Below are positions 1 through 9,232 of a stretch of DNA of 37,991 bases, piece by piece. Both the position numbers and the translations under genes were made by a program. The notes under the pieces are model-generated. The model saw only the letters and a list, made by a program, of their open reading frames with translations. It was not told the origin of the DNA and did no database searches. This DNA comes from Lacinutrix algicola (lineage in GTDB: Bacteria > Bacteroidota > Bacteroidia > Flavobacteriales > Flavobacteriaceae): the NCBI RefSeq assembly GCF_001418085.1, contig NZ_LIQH01000019.1, positions 1 through 37,991 of the forward strand, read 5' to 3'. Positions within the stretch are counted from its first letter, which is position 1; the number at the start of each line of letters is the position of its first letter.

Positions 1-28
1 TATTTTTTTTGTTTTGTTGAATTTATTT

Positions 29-448
29 TTAGAACCAAATACTCCAAGGAATTTTTGCTAAAACTAAAATTAGTGCTAGTGTGTAAAATATAGCTAAAGG
101 CTTTAGTTTGCCTGCTGAGGTTAACTTCTTTTTATGTTTAGAATAACCAATAGTAATAAATGCTACTGCAAGAATCATTGCTAAAGGATGCTCAATAGCG
201 TTAGATCTTAATGCTGAATTTCCCATAACTTCTCCTACAGATAGCTCTCCAAAATAATCTTGCGAGAACCATAATACAATACCTATAAGTAATTGAATAT
301 GCGATACTATAAGTGTAAATAGTGCAATTCTAAAATCTTTAGGTTCGTATTCTTTCTTTCCAAAGTGTTTAACTAGAGCATTTACTGTGGCAATTATCAT
401 CATTAAAAAAACAAGATAAGCCCAGTATGAGTGCAACATTTTAATCAT
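29..448 (-). CDS. Small four-helix membrane protein (cytochrome b-like family of flavobacteria)
   Basis: 139 residues with four hydrophobic segments, at roughly 7-26, 41-62, 86-103 and 117-136, separated by short charged loops, so an integral inner-membrane protein. Two histidines lie in or near helices (HIQLLIG in helix 2, EHPLAMI before helix 3) and could bind haem. Similar flavobacterial proteins are often labelled cytochrome b, but I see no decisive motif and treat the function as unknown. A second ATG three codons in (439) is equally possible as the start. The gene appears monocistronic: it lies downstream of a terminator (499-536) and has its own -7 box (475-482). Confidence 0.7.
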   Translation of the reverse strand: MIKMLHSYWAYLVFLMMIIATVNALVKHFGKKEYEPKDFRIALFTLIVSHIQLLIGIVLWFSQDYFGELSVGEVMGNSALRSNAIEHPLAMILAVAFITIGYSKHKKKLTSAGKLKPLAIFYTLALILVLAKIPWSIWF

Positions 449-474
449 AGTAAGTATTTTAATTAGTTATAAAA

Positions 475-482
475 CAAATGTA
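475..482 (-). promoter_or_regulatory. -7 promoter box TACATTTG
   Basis: On the minus strand this reads TACATTTG, a perfect match to the Bacteroidota -7 consensus TAnnTTTG, 27 bases before the ATG at 448. No clear -33 TTG is seen at the usual spacing, where the preceding terminator lies. Confidence 0.5.
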
Positions 483-498
483 GTAATAATTAAGGCAT

Positions 499-536
499 AA
501 AAAAACCGCTTCGTTAAGAAGCGGCTTTCGTTTTTT
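499..536. terminator. Bidirectional intrinsic terminator
   Basis: Seven-base arms CCGCTTC (506-512) and GAAGCGG (518-524) enclose the loop GTTAA. A-run 499-505 gives a T-tract on the minus strand just after the TonB receptor stop at 550, and T-rich 526-536 gives one on the plus strand. Confidence 0.85.
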
Positions 537-549
537 ATCTAAACTAAAT

Positions 550-3090
550 TTAGAAATTAAAACGGATACTTGTATTCCAAGTTCTTCCGTAACCAAATCT
601 ACCTGTGTTAGATTTGTTTATTCCTTTGTAGTTTTCTGATTCAATTGATGAAGCAGCAGTAGTTCCATTTACAGACTCTAAATAAACTTCGTCAAAAACG
701 TTACTTACGTTTAATCTAAACTGTACTGAGTTTGTTTTATTCTCACCAACTAACATTTTGTAAGATAATCCTGTATCAACTGTATCGTAAGAAGGCATAG
801 ATAATGGTGCAGCTCCTAATGAACCTGTAGAGAATGCATCGTTATACCAATTCCATCCACCATCAATACTAAATCTTGGTAAAAATTCGTAGCTACCATT
901 AATACCAGCAGTTACTTGTGCAGCACCACCAACATTGAAACCATCAATAACAATCTCTTCATCAGCACCTACTTGACTTCCGTCGTTATCAAATGTTCTT
1001 TGTGTTGCATTGTCTTTAAACTGCCATTCACCTAAAGATATAAATCCGTTAAGTTTTACGTTATCTAAAGGACGTGTATTAACTTCTAATTCCACACCAT
1101 AATGAACTTGCTTCACACCTAATGTTTGGAAACTTAAGAAATCATCACCAGTTTCTCCGTTACTATTATATTTAGTTACGTTATCCCAAGTAGTATGGTA
1201 TACGTTTAAGTTTGCAGAGATTTTTCTACCACCATTAAATTGGTAACCAGCTTCAAAACCTGTAATTTTTTCATTTTCAGATTCAGGATCTAATAATGTG
1301 TTTCCTCCTCTGTTATCTTGAAATAAAGTATCATGGAAAGGTTGACGAGAATAGTAACCAGCGTTAACAAATACTTTATGTGTTTCGTTTAACTCATAAG
1401 CAGCACCTGCTTTTAAGTTATATCCAAGATTATTTACTTTATCAGATTCTTCAGATACTCCTTCAAATTCTGTATTTAAGAATTCTGTTCTTACGTGAGA
1501 TTGGTTTGAAATTGCTCCTTGAAAAAATGCAGATAACTGATCTTTAGAATATTCTAATTGACCAAATACACCAGCATAGTTAATTTGCTCTTCGTAATCA
1601 TAACCAAAACGTTGTGAATGATCGTTGTTTGGGTTAAAGAATACATCCCATGGGCTTACTCCTCCAAAAGAATCTGTTAATTCGTAAGATCCTGAATAAC
1701 CAGAAGTATTACTTACAGAATCTACAGTAATAAATTCTCTTACATCTCTAAAGTGAAAACCATTGTATAAACGTACATCTGCACCAACATTAAAGTTTAA
1801 AGTTTCAGATAATTGACTGTTATAATTAGTTACTAAACCGAACCAATCGTGGTTGTTGTTAGATCCTCTTGCATAGGTTACTTGATCTCCAGAAGTTCTT
1901 GCCTGTGCAAAACTACCACGACCCATTGAACCGTAAAGCACAGTAGATAATTCAGATTTATCATTAATTGTCCAATCCCAGCTAATATTAGCTACTGGTT
2001 TGTGATAAATATTTCTTCCTCCTGGATATTCACCTCCATTTAATGTGTTAGTACTGTTTACTCCACTAAAATTCCAAGAGTTATATTTTCTTCCATTTTC
2101 TATAAATGATCCTATAGATCCACTTCCTGCTGCTGCATGAGATTGTGGAGCTCCTGTTAATAAGAAGTTTAATGAATGGCTTTCATTTGGTTGGTAACCA
2201 ACAGAAAAGAAATACGTTTGTCCTTCACCATCTGTATTGTTAACATAACCATCGCCTTGCCAGTGACCTAATAATCCAGAGAAAGACCATCCTTTTTCAT
2301 TTACTCCTGTAGAGTAGTATGCTGTAGTCTTAGTGTAATTATCATTACCTATCATTTGTTGTACAAAACCACCTTCTTTTCTATCGATAGTTTTAGTAAC
2401 AATATTTACTGTACCACCAACTGAAGAAATCGCTAATTTTGAAGCTCCTAAACCACGTTGTACTTGAATTGCATTAGCAACATCCATTACACCAGACCAG
2501 TTAGACCAGTACATTTTACCATCTTCCATACCGTTAATTGGCTGTCCGTTTAATAAGAACGCTGTGTTTGTTTGGTCGAAACCACGAATAAACATTTGGC
2601 CATCACCAAAACCACCAGATTTAAGGTTTTGTATAGAAGGAGTAGATTTTAATACTTCTGGTAAATCCCAGTTTCCAGCTTTTTGTTGAATTTCTGAAGC
2701 TTTAATAGTACTAACAGCAACAGGTGTTTTTCTGTCTTCAGCTAAATCAATAACTCCAGAACCAATAATTACTACCTCGTCTAAAGAAGTATCAGAAGCT
2801 AATTGTTTTGTTCCAATGTTTGTGTTACCATTAAAAGCTACAGTAATTGCGTTGTAACCAACAAATGTAATAACAATCTCACCAGATTTAGACTGTGTTT
2901 TTAGAGTGAAATTTCCGTCAAAGTCTGTTGTTGTACCATTATTAGTACCTTTTTCTAAAATATTCGCTCCAGGTAAAGGACCGTTAATTTCGGCATCAAA
3001 TACATTACCTGTAATAGTACTTTGAGCCATAGTGATTGCAGAACTTAGTAGAGCTACTGCAAAAAACAACATTTTAATTGTGTGTTTCAT
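550..3090 (-). CDS. TonB-dependent outer-membrane receptor, substrate unknown
   Basis: 846 residues. A signal peptide ends at MAQ (residue 23). It is followed by a carboxypeptidase-regulatory-like beta domain (about 24-95, with GNVFDAEINGPLPGANI and the DGNFTL strand), a plug domain (about 115-235, with DLPEVLKSTPSIQ and the VGGTVNIVTK end) and a long 22-strand-type barrel ending in the aromatic terminus IRFNF. The family imports ligands such as siderophores, vitamins or glycans across the outer membrane using TonB energy. There is no SusD partner next to it, so it is not a classical SusCD pair, and the sequence does not reveal the substrate. It looks monocistronic, with a -7 box at 3126-3133 and a terminator at 499-536. 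Confidence 0.93.
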   Translation of the reverse strand: MKHTIKMLFFAVALLSSAITMAQSTITGNVFDAEINGPLPGANILEKGTNNGTTTDFDGNFTLKTQSKSGEIVITFVGYNAITVAFNGNTNIGTKQLASDTSLDEVVIIGSGVIDLAEDRKTPVAVSTIKASEIQQKAGNWDLPEVLKSTPSIQNLKSGGFGDGQMFIRGFDQTNTAFLLNGQPINGMEDGKMYWSNWSGVMDVANAIQVQRGLGASKLAISSVGGTVNIVTKTIDRKEGGFVQQMIGNDNYTKTTAYYSTGVNEKGWSFSGLLGHWQGDGYVNNTDGEGQTYFFSVGYQPNESHSLNFLLTGAPQSHAAAGSGSIGSFIENGRKYNSWNFSGVNSTNTLNGGEYPGGRNIYHKPVANISWDWTINDKSELSTVLYGSMGRGSFAQARTSGDQVTYARGSNNNHDWFGLVTNYNSQLSETLNFNVGADVRLYNGFHFRDVREFITVDSVSNTSGYSGSYELTDSFGGVSPWDVFFNPNNDHSQRFGYDYEEQINYAGVFGQLEYSKDQLSAFFQGAISNQSHVRTEFLNTEFEGVSEESDKVNNLGYNLKAGAAYELNETHKVFVNAGYYSRQPFHDTLFQDNRGGNTLLDPESENEKITGFEAGYQFNGGRKISANLNVYHTTWDNVTKYNSNGETGDDFLSFQTLGVKQVHYGVELEVNTRPLDNVKLNGFISLGEWQFKDNATQRTFDNDGSQVGADEEIVIDGFNVGGAAQVTAGINGSYEFLPRFSIDGGWNWYNDAFSTGSLGAAPLSMPSYDTVDTGLSYKMLVGENKTNSVQFRLNVSNVFDEVYLESVNGTTAASSIESENYKGINKSNTGRFGYGRTWNTSIRFNF

Positions 3091-3125
3091 TTTGTGGAAT
3101 TAAAGTTTATTTTTTTAATTTTCGG

Positions 3126-3133
3126 CAAAAATA
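3126..3133 (-). promoter_or_regulatory. -7 promoter box TATTTTTG of the TonB receptor gene
   Basis: The minus strand reads TATTTTTG, matching TAnnTTTG, 36 bases upstream of the ATG at 3090. This suggests an untranslated leader of about 30 bases. No TTG was found at the expected -33 spacing. Confidence 0.5.
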
Positions 3134-3256
3134 CGCATAATAAATGCTTTGGCATTAACTTAATGTTAACAAATTTTAAGAATGTTAATATTTGTGTAAA
3201 TACCTGATTTTTAGATGTTAAAAAAACAAACACCTTACTTGAATTTTTAATAGATA

Positions 3257-4900
3257 TTATCTAAATTTTTTGAAGAATTCTAAAATATTTCGAGTAGAAG
3301 CATCATGATTCTTAAAATTACCAGATTGAATATCTTCTAGAATTGTACTCGCTAATTGCTTCCCAAGTTCTACACCAAATTGGTCGTAACTATAAATATT
3401 CCAGATAATCCCTTGTACAAATATCTTGTGTTCGTACATTGCTATTAGTTTTCCTAAGCTTTCAGGAGTTAATTTCTTAATGAAGATCGAATTAGTAGGT
3501 TTGTTACCTTCAAAAACTTTAAAAGGTAATAATTCCTTTATTTCAGCATCTGATAAGTTTTGTGTTTTTAATTCTTTTAAGACTTCTACTTCTGTTTTAC
3601 CGTTTAATAGTGCTTCAGTTTGAGCTATATAATTAGAAATTAGCTTGTCTTGGTGGTCTTGATTACTGTGAAGACTTTTAGCAAAACCAATAAAATCTGC
3701 TGGAATTAATTTAGTGCCTTGATGAATAAGCTGAAAAAAGGCGTGTTGAGAGTTTGTGCCTGGTTCTCCCCAAATTAGAGTTCCAGTTTGGTAATTTACT
3801 TTATTTCCATTTCTGTCAATAGATTTACCATTACTTTCCATGACACCTTGTTGTAAGTAGGTGGCAAATTGATTTAGATATTGCGAGTAAGCTATTACAG
3901 CTTCGCTTTCGGCTCCAAAAAAGTTGTTGTACCAAACGCTTATTAAAGCTAGAACTACTGGAATATTATTATCAAACTCTTCATTTTTAAAATGAAGGTC
4001 CATAGCGTTTGCTCCTTTTAACAGTTTGTTGAAATTATCGAAGCCAACAGCAAGACTTATTGTTAAGCCAACAGCACTCCATAGAGAAAAACGTCCACCA
4101 ACCCAATTCCACATTGGGAAAATATTGTTTTCGTTTATGCCAAAAGCTTTTACTTTTTGTGTGTTTGTTGAAACTGCTACAAAGTGTTTTGCAACATCTT
4201 CTTGTTTAGCATGTTTAAGAAACCATTTACGAATTGTAGTAGCATTAGTTAAGGTTTCTTGTGTTGTAAATGTTTTTGAAACAATAACAAAAAGCGTAGT
4301 TTCAGGGTTTAATTTTTTCAATACTTCACTAACATGATCGCCATCTATGTTGCTAACAAAATGAGTATTTAAGTTGTTTTTGTAAAATTGTAAAGATTCC
4401 ACTACCATTGCAGGCCCTAAATCGCTTCCTCCAATTCCAATATTTACAACATCGGTAAATATTTTATCGGTATATCCTTTTTTATATCCTTTTACGATAG
4501 CATTGGTAAAGGTTTCCATTTTAGCTTTAACAGTAAAAATTTCTGGCATAACATTTTTGCCGTCTACTAATACGGTATCGCTTTCTTTACCACGTAAAGC
4601 TGTGTGTAAAACAGCTCTATTCTCAGTTTTGTTAATAATGTCTCCTGAGTAGTAAGAGGTAATAGCTTCTTTAAGTTTAACCTCTTTCGCAAGGTCTAAA
4701 AGAAGTTTAAAAGTGTTCTCTGTGATTCGGTTTTTAGAAAAATCCACATAGAAATCTTCCCAACTCACATTAAACTTATCTGCTCTATTTTTATTTTTAG
4801 AAAATAAGTCTTTTATATCTAATTCATTAACGGTGTCAAAATGATTTTGTAACGCTTTCCACGCAGATGTTGTAGTTGGGTTAATTGTCGATAATGCCAT
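3257..4900 (-). CDS. pgi: Glucose-6-phosphate isomerase
   Basis: Cytosolic interconversion of glucose-6-phosphate and fructose-6-phosphate, for glycolysis and gluconeogenesis. 547 residues, the normal length for the long bacterial/eukaryotic type. Visible motifs are [12 protein letters not shown] (152-163), the SKTFTTQET phosphate loop (208-216), signature 1 [15 protein letters not shown] (265-279) and signature 2 [13 protein letters not shown] (505-517). By comparison with characterised enzymes the catalytic residues should be Glu355 (VMESNGK), His386 (NSQHAF) and Lys514, with Arg270 also conserved; all are present. It is the last gene of the DUF3108-kynA-M23-pgi unit, starting 12 bases after the M23 stop. 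I see no strong terminator after it. Confidence 0.98.
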   Translation of the reverse strand: MALSTINPTTTSAWKALQNHFDTVNELDIKDLFSKNKNRADKFNVSWEDFYVDFSKNRITENTFKLLLDLAKEVKLKEAITSYYSGDIINKTENRAVLHTALRGKESDTVLVDGKNVMPEIFTVKAKMETFTNAIVKGYKKGYTDKIFTDVVNIGIGGSDLGPAMVVESLQFYKNNLNTHFVSNIDGDHVSEVLKKLNPETTLFVIVSKTFTTQETLTNATTIRKWFLKHAKQEDVAKHFVAVSTNTQKVKAFGINENNIFPMWNWVGGRFSLWSAVGLTISLAVGFDNFNKLLKGANAMDLHFKNEEFDNNIPVVLALISVWYNNFFGAESEAVIAYSQYLNQFATYLQQGVMESNGKSIDRNGNKVNYQTGTLIWGEPGTNSQHAFFQLIHQGTKLIPADFIGFAKSLHSNQDHQDKLISNYIAQTEALLNGKTEVEVLKELKTQNLSDAEIKELLPFKVFEGNKPTNSIFIKKLTPESLGKLIAMYEHKIFVQGIIWNIYSYDQFGVELGKQLASTILEDIQSGNFKNHDASTRNILEFFKKFR

Positions 4901-4912
4901 TTTTTTTGTTTT

Positions 4913-6223
4913 CTATATAGTTAGTTTGTTTTCTTGAAGTTGGGTGTTTAAAGTGTCAAGTTGTTTAGTGTAATCAAGCAATTGTAATTGAGATTTTAAC
5001 GGCTTGATATATTCTAAAAATTTAATTTTTAAGCTATCTGAAATTGGTTTAGCTTCGGGAAGTTTTTGTTTAAATGGATCGACTTCTCTTCCGTCTTTCC
5101 AGAATCGATAGCAAACATGTGGACCAGTAGAATTCCCTGTACTTCCTACGTAACCTATAACTTCACCTTGCTTTACAAAATCGCCAACTTTTGCTTTACG
5201 TTTTGACATGTGAAAATACTTAGTACTGTATATGCTATTATGTTTTACCTCTACATAATTACCAGCACTTCTACTATATTTAGATTTTACAACGGTTCCG
5301 TTTGCAGTAGACATAATTGGTGTCCCTTTTTTTGCAGCAAAATCGGTGCCTGTATGAGGTCTTATGCGATTACCATAAAGAGCAATACGTCGACGTAAAT
5401 TATATCTAGATGAAATACGACTGAAACTTACTGGTGACTTTAAAAATGCTCGGCGAAGATTTTTTGCTTCATCACTAAAATAATCGCGAATACCTAAAAC
5501 AGAATCTGTTTCAAATTCAAAAGCATAAAAAGGTTCTTTGTTATGTTCGAAATAAGCTGCTTTTACCTCTTGAATTCCAGCGTAAATAGAATCGTCTATA
5601 TATTTTTCAGTATAAATAACTTTAAATTTATCGTTTTTTTGAAGTCTTGAAAAGTCTATTGTCCACGCATAAATATCACTCATTTTTAAGGCTAACATAT
5701 ATGGTTTACCTTCATCTTCCATAGATTGAGAAATATTAGATGTAATAACTCCTGTCGCTGTTTTTTCAACGTATTTAATGGGTTTGTAGCTTGTGTAGGC
5801 TTTTATAGAGTCTTGAAAATCTATTACTACATAACGTTCTTTTGTAGGTTGATAGATGAAGCATTTTGGTGTTTGAAGTGAATCATTATCGCATAACAAT
5901 GTGTAAGGTTTCCCTGGGCGAAGGTTTCTTGCAACGTTAAAGGTGTCTTTTGAAGCTTCAACAATTTCAAATATTTTGGGATAACTAATGTTGTTGTTTT
6001 GAAGAATAGTGCCAAAAGTGTCGCCACTTTTAACTGTATCTTTTTTTACAATAAAATCTTTTAAGTTAAACCCAAATTCATAAGTTTCTTTTGGTTCTTC
6101 AATTAATGCCGTTTTTAGCATGTCGTTATTTTCGACCTCCTTCTTACAGCTTAATATAGAAATAAAGCATAAAGATGCTATTAAACATTTTTTCCCCAAT
6201 CTTCTAATTCCTGTTGACTCCAT
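4913..6223 (-). CDS. Lipoprotein M23-family peptidoglycan metallopeptidase with an HxC motif
   Basis: 436 residues from the preferred start at 6223. From there the N-terminus has a basic stretch, a hydrophobic core and the lipobox ILSC (Cys26), so it is probably a lipoprotein. A longer frame back to 6277 would bury the signal peptide, so I reject that start. A LysM/OapA-like segment (about 60-110) is followed by a C-terminal LytM/M23 domain (about 282-390). Zinc and catalytic residues are His290 and Asp294 (HTGTD) and His338 (FHMS). The closing motif is GPHVCYRFW (His369, Cys371), where the usual HxH zinc ligand is cysteine. The expected role is cutting peptide cross-links in the cell wall. 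The start overlaps the kynA end by 43 bases, which suggests translational coupling. Confidence 0.9.
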   Translation of the reverse strand: MESTGIRRLGKKCLIASLCFISILSCKKEVENNDMLKTALIEEPKETYEFGFNLKDFIVKKDTVKSGDTFGTILQNNNISYPKIFEIVEASKDTFNVARNLRPGKPYTLLCDNDSLQTPKCFIYQPTKERYVVIDFQDSIKAYTSYKPIKYVEKTATGVITSNISQSMEDEGKPYMLALKMSDIYAWTIDFSRLQKNDKFKVIYTEKYIDDSIYAGIQEVKAAYFEHNKEPFYAFEFETDSVLGIRDYFSDEAKNLRRAFLKSPVSFSRISSRYNLRRRIALYGNRIRPHTGTDFAAKKGTPIMSTANGTVVKSKYSRSAGNYVEVKHNSIYSTKYFHMSKRKAKVGDFVKQGEVIGYVGSTGNSTGPHVCYRFWKDGREVDPFKQKLPEAKPISDSLKIKFLEYIKPLKSQLQLLDYTKQLDTLNTQLQENKLTI

Positions 6224-7104
6224 AGATCTGGAAAAAAGATTCTTCTTTGATACTTTGGATGCATATATTTTACCCATTCGCTTCCTCCTGTTGCTTCTAC
6301 TGCTTTACCACCAATGTTAAGATAGTGGTTTGCTGTGTTATAATGTGCCATTACCCAAGTAATATTTACCGTATAATCGTAATGACGCATTGCTTTAATT
6401 AAATCTTGATCGTCTCTAACAGCTTGTGGTAATTTTTTAAAAATTGTCCATAAGTTATGTGTGTTAGTAAACTCAGCAAATCTAATAAATTCGTCTTTGT
6501 ATTTCTCTTCGAAAACTGTTAATGTATATGTTTTTTTTCCAGTTTTATAATCTTTTCCTGCAGCTTGCCAATATAAATGCTCAAAAGCATGCTCGAAAGG
6601 TGTGTTTCGGTCTATAGTTTTTCTGAAACGGTTATCGATTAGATTAATAAGTTCTGTAGAGGCAAATTCAATTTTTCTGTACTGTGCGCTTTGGAAGCCA
6701 CTTGCTGGTGTTAGCGTGTGTCTAAACTTGTTGTATTGCTCAACATCCATTCCGTCTTTCATAACATTGAAAGAAGAGGTTAGCATATCGAAATAACGAC
6801 TAATACGCATAAGTTTATCTTCGAAAAAAGCAGCAGAAACGTCTTCTTTTTTTGCTACTTGGTCTATTTCCCAAAGAATCATTTTGAATAATAATTCATT
6901 TACTTGGTGGTACATTAAAAATACCATTTCGTCTGGAAATACGGTACGTTGTACTTGTAGGTTTAGAAGTGCATCTGTTTGTATGTAATCCCAATAATCT
7001 ATTGGCTTACTATGTAATAAACCTTCTAAATGTGTGTTTACATTTTGGTCTAGTGATTCGTATTTATCTCTAAGTTGGTCGGTTATTTTTTGATCTATAT
7101 TCAT
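6181..7104 (-). CDS. kynA: Tryptophan 2,3-dioxygenase
   Basis: Haem enzyme that opens the tryptophan indole ring to N-formylkynurenine, the first step of the kynurenine pathway. 307 residues, typical of the compact bacterial form. Recognisable segments are FLMYHQVNELLFKMI (His66, the substrate-side histidine of the family), TPASGFQSAQYRKIE (Arg143, expected to bind the substrate carboxylate), TWVMAHYNTANHYL (containing the proximal haem histidine, 254 or 260) and the ATGGSEWVKYM loop (271-281). It begins directly after the DUF3108 stop with no gap. No other kynurenine-pathway gene is in the window, but hppD and hmgA upstream handle tyrosine, so the neighbourhood is devoted to aromatic amino acid breakdown. 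Confidence 0.95.
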   Translation of the reverse strand: MNIDQKITDQLRDKYESLDQNVNTHLEGLLHSKPIDYWDYIQTDALLNLQVQRTVFPDEMVFLMYHQVNELLFKMILWEIDQVAKKEDVSAAFFEDKLMRISRYFDMLTSSFNVMKDGMDVEQYNKFRHTLTPASGFQSAQYRKIEFASTELINLIDNRFRKTIDRNTPFEHAFEHLYWQAAGKDYKTGKKTYTLTVFEEKYKDEFIRFAEFTNTHNLWTIFKKLPQAVRDDQDLIKAMRHYDYTVNITWVMAHYNTANHYLNIGGKAVEATGGSEWVKYMHPKYQRRIFFPDLWSQQELEDWGKNV

Positions 7105-7884
7105 TTAATTATCTACTACAATTTTAAATGGGTGTTTTAGTCCTTTAAAAGCCTCAAGGTCTGCTCTTAGAGAGCCAACCGCTAAATCGGCCTTAATACG
7201 TAAAGGTACTTTATTTTTATCTTTTGAAACCCAAAGCGATAAACTTTCTTCTTCTTTAAACACACGGCCAGCCATAACGTATGGTCTAAATTTTAAAGCT
7301 TCAATTTTTCCGAAATCTGTAGTTATAGTTTCTTCTCCTAAATATTTAAGTTTGAAACCATAATTTTCTTCATCAAAAAACATGTCTGTTTTAATTTCGT
7401 CACCAGGTTTTAATGTTGATATATTGATATTGTTTCTTAAATAATAATACATAGAAACCATGTCTTGTACATTAGGCTTTGTGGCAATGGTTTTTTTTGT
7501 ATTGTGTTTTTTGTTGTGTACAAATGCGGTTTTATTATTGTGATCGAAATCTATTTCAATATTTTTTTTATGTCCGCCTTCGTCTATGTTTCTTATAAAT
7601 TTGTATGGAATAATTTTTTCTACATCTATATAGCTTTCGTAACGGTCTTTAACTTTAAAAAACCATTTAATCATTCCGGTTGTCCATCCTTTTCCTACTA
7701 CGTGAAAAACAGGTTTTTCATCAAGTTCTGTTTCTTTAACTGTTAATGTAGCATTTCCGGCTTTGAAGAAATTACTATAGCTCATTTTGAATTTAAACCA
7801 TTCGCCATCTTTAAAGGCGCTTTCTTGAGCAGAAGTAATGTTTAAAGAAGTAATGGCGAATATTATTAGAAGTAGTTTTTTCAT
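7105..7884 (-). CDS. Secreted DUF3108 protein
   Basis: 259 residues with a Sec signal peptide ending at TSAQ (residue 20). The rest is a beta-rich domain of the DUF3108 type, with paired strands such as GEWFKFKMSYSNFFKAGNATL near the start and SLWVSKDKNKVPLRIKADLAVG near the end. The second segment resembles the outer-membrane lipoprotein-carrier-like folds often predicted for the family. No catalytic residues can be named, and the function is unknown. It is the first gene of the operon: it follows its own -7 box (7961-7968), and its stop codon abuts the kynA ATG. A small leader hairpin, TAAAGCA/TGCTTTA (7916-7934), lies between promoter and ATG. Confidence 0.85.
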   Translation of the reverse strand: MKKLLLIIFAITSLNITSAQESAFKDGEWFKFKMSYSNFFKAGNATLTVKETELDEKPVFHVVGKGWTTGMIKWFFKVKDRYESYIDVEKIIPYKFIRNIDEGGHKKNIEIDFDHNNKTAFVHNKKHNTKKTIATKPNVQDMVSMYYYLRNNINISTLKPGDEIKTDMFFDEENYGFKLKYLGEETITTDFGKIEALKFRPYVMAGRVFKEEESLSLWVSKDKNKVPLRIKADLAVGSLRADLEAFKGLKHPFKIVVDN

Positions 7885-7960
7885 AGTTTTAGAGTTATTG
7901 TAATGAACTTTAATTTAAAGCACTTATTGCTTTATAAACTTAAGATTACAATTACTATTC

Positions 7961-7968
7961 CAAAAATA
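7961..7968 (-). promoter_or_regulatory. -7 promoter box TATTTTTG of the DUF3108-kynA-M23-pgi operon
   Basis: The minus strand reads TATTTTTG (consensus TAnnTTTG), 77 bases before the ATG at 7884 and just after the hppD terminator. The implied leader of about 70 bases contains a 7-bp hairpin at 7916-7934 with the loop CTTAT. Confidence 0.5.
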
Positions 7969-7975
7969 TAAAACA

Positions 7976-8010
7976 AAAAAATACCATCTATAGAATAGAT
8001 GGTATTTTTT
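7976..8010. terminator. Intrinsic terminator after hppD
   Basis: Perfect inverted repeat: left arm AAAAAATACCATCTA (7976-7990), loop TAGAA, right arm TAGATGGTATTTTTT (7996-8010). It lies 25 bases beyond the hppD stop. The A-run provides the T-tract for the minus strand, so it separates hppD from the next operon. Confidence 0.9.
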
Positions 8011-8034
8011 ATTTATAATTTAAAATATTGTGTT

Positions 8035-9198
8035 TTACAGTGTTCCTCTTTTTTCTTGCTCTCGCTCAATAGATTCGAACAATGCTTTAAAGTTTCCTGC
8101 TCCAAAACCTTGTGCTCCCATACGTTGTATTATTTCGAAGAATAACGTTGGTCTATCTTCTACTGGTTTTGTGAAAATTTGAAGCAAGTAACCTTCTTCG
8201 TCTGCATCTATCATAATTGATAGTTTTTGAAGTTCGTTAATGTCTTCTTTCATCATATCCATGTGCTCACCTAAACGGTTAGGAATATCATCGTAGTAAG
8301 CTTGTGGTGGAGGTGGTAAAAATTCTATTCCTCTAGCTTTTAATTGTGATACTGTTTTAATAATATCGTCTGTTGCAACTGCAATATGCTGCACTCCTGA
8401 ACCTTCGTAAAAGTCTAAGTATTCTTCAATTTGCGATCTTTTAGCAGCTTTAGCTGGTTCGTTTATTGGGAATTTAATACGACCATTTCCATTACTCATT
8501 ACTTTACTCATAAGAGCAGAGTATTCTGTGTGAATTTGTTTGTCGTCGAAAGATAAAAAGTTTACAAAGCCCATAACATCTTCGTACCATTTTACCCACT
8601 CGTTCATTTGTCCCCAACCAACATTACCAACCATATGGTCGATATATTTTAAACCTACTGGTTCTGGATTGTAATCGCTTTCCCATGCTTGAAATCCTGG
8701 CATAAATGTTCCAGTATAGTTTTTGCGTTCTACAAACATGTGTACAGTTTCTCCATAAGTATAGATTCCTGCTCTTACTACTTCTCCAAATTCGTCTTTT
8801 TCTACGGTTGGTTCCATGTAAGATTTAGCACCACGTTTTGTAGTTTCTTCGTAAGATTTCCTCGCATCATCTACCCAAAGAGCTACAACTTTTACGCCAT
8901 CTCCATGCTTTACAATGTGGTTGTTGATTTCAGATTTACTGTTTAATGGTGTTGTTAAAACTAAACGGATTTTGTCTTGTTTTAATACATAACTAACAGA
9001 GTCTCTAGATCCTGTTTCTAATCCTTTATAGGCATAAGATTGAAAACCAAATGCTGTTTTGTAAAAGTGTGCTGCTTGTTTGGCATTACCAACGTAGAAT
9101 TCTACGTAGTCTGTTCCTAAAAGTGGAAGGAAATCTTGTGCACCTTCAAATATTTTTTCTAAACCGTAGTTTACTGATTTTACTTCTTTTTTACTCAT
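8035..9198 (-). CDS. hppD: 4-Hydroxyphenylpyruvate dioxygenase
   Basis: Converts the tyrosine-derived keto acid 4-hydroxyphenylpyruvate to homogentisate using Fe(II) and O2. 387 residues, normal for the family, built of two vicinal-oxygen-chelate halves. The iron-binding 2-His-1-Glu set is visible as His188 (YIDHMVGNV), His271 (GVQHIAVAT) and Glu355 (TLFFEIIQR). The C-terminal gate helix GAQGFGAGNFKALFESIE (361-378) is also intact. It shares strand and pathway with hmgA, whose product uses homogentisate. The two are 212 bases apart, separated by an intergenic hairpin element and a palindrome, so they may not form a single transcript. Confidence 0.97.
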   Translation of the reverse strand: MSKKEVKSVNYGLEKIFEGAQDFLPLLGTDYVEFYVGNAKQAAHFYKTAFGFQSYAYKGLETGSRDSVSYVLKQDKIRLVLTTPLNSKSEINNHIVKHGDGVKVVALWVDDARKSYEETTKRGAKSYMEPTVEKDEFGEVVRAGIYTYGETVHMFVERKNYTGTFMPGFQAWESDYNPEPVGLKYIDHMVGNVGWGQMNEWVKWYEDVMGFVNFLSFDDKQIHTEYSALMSKVMSNGNGRIKFPINEPAKAAKRSQIEEYLDFYEGSGVQHIAVATDDIIKTVSQLKARGIEFLPPPPQAYYDDIPNRLGEHMDMMKEDINELQKLSIMIDADEEGYLLQIFTKPVEDRPTLFFEIIQRMGAQGFGAGNFKALFESIEREQEKRGTL

Positions 9199-9232
9199 AA
9201 TATTTATGTCTTATTCTTTCGTTTGAAAGAGA

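Noticed and set aside
4026-4337. Plus-strand reading frame of about 100 codons inside pgi
   Set aside because: It is antisense to a strongly conserved pgi region containing the signature motif, and has no family resemblance.
6224-6277. Longer N-terminus for the M23 lipoprotein
   Set aside because: The extra 18 residues are basic and lie in the kynA coding sequence; they would displace the signal peptide from the N-terminus.
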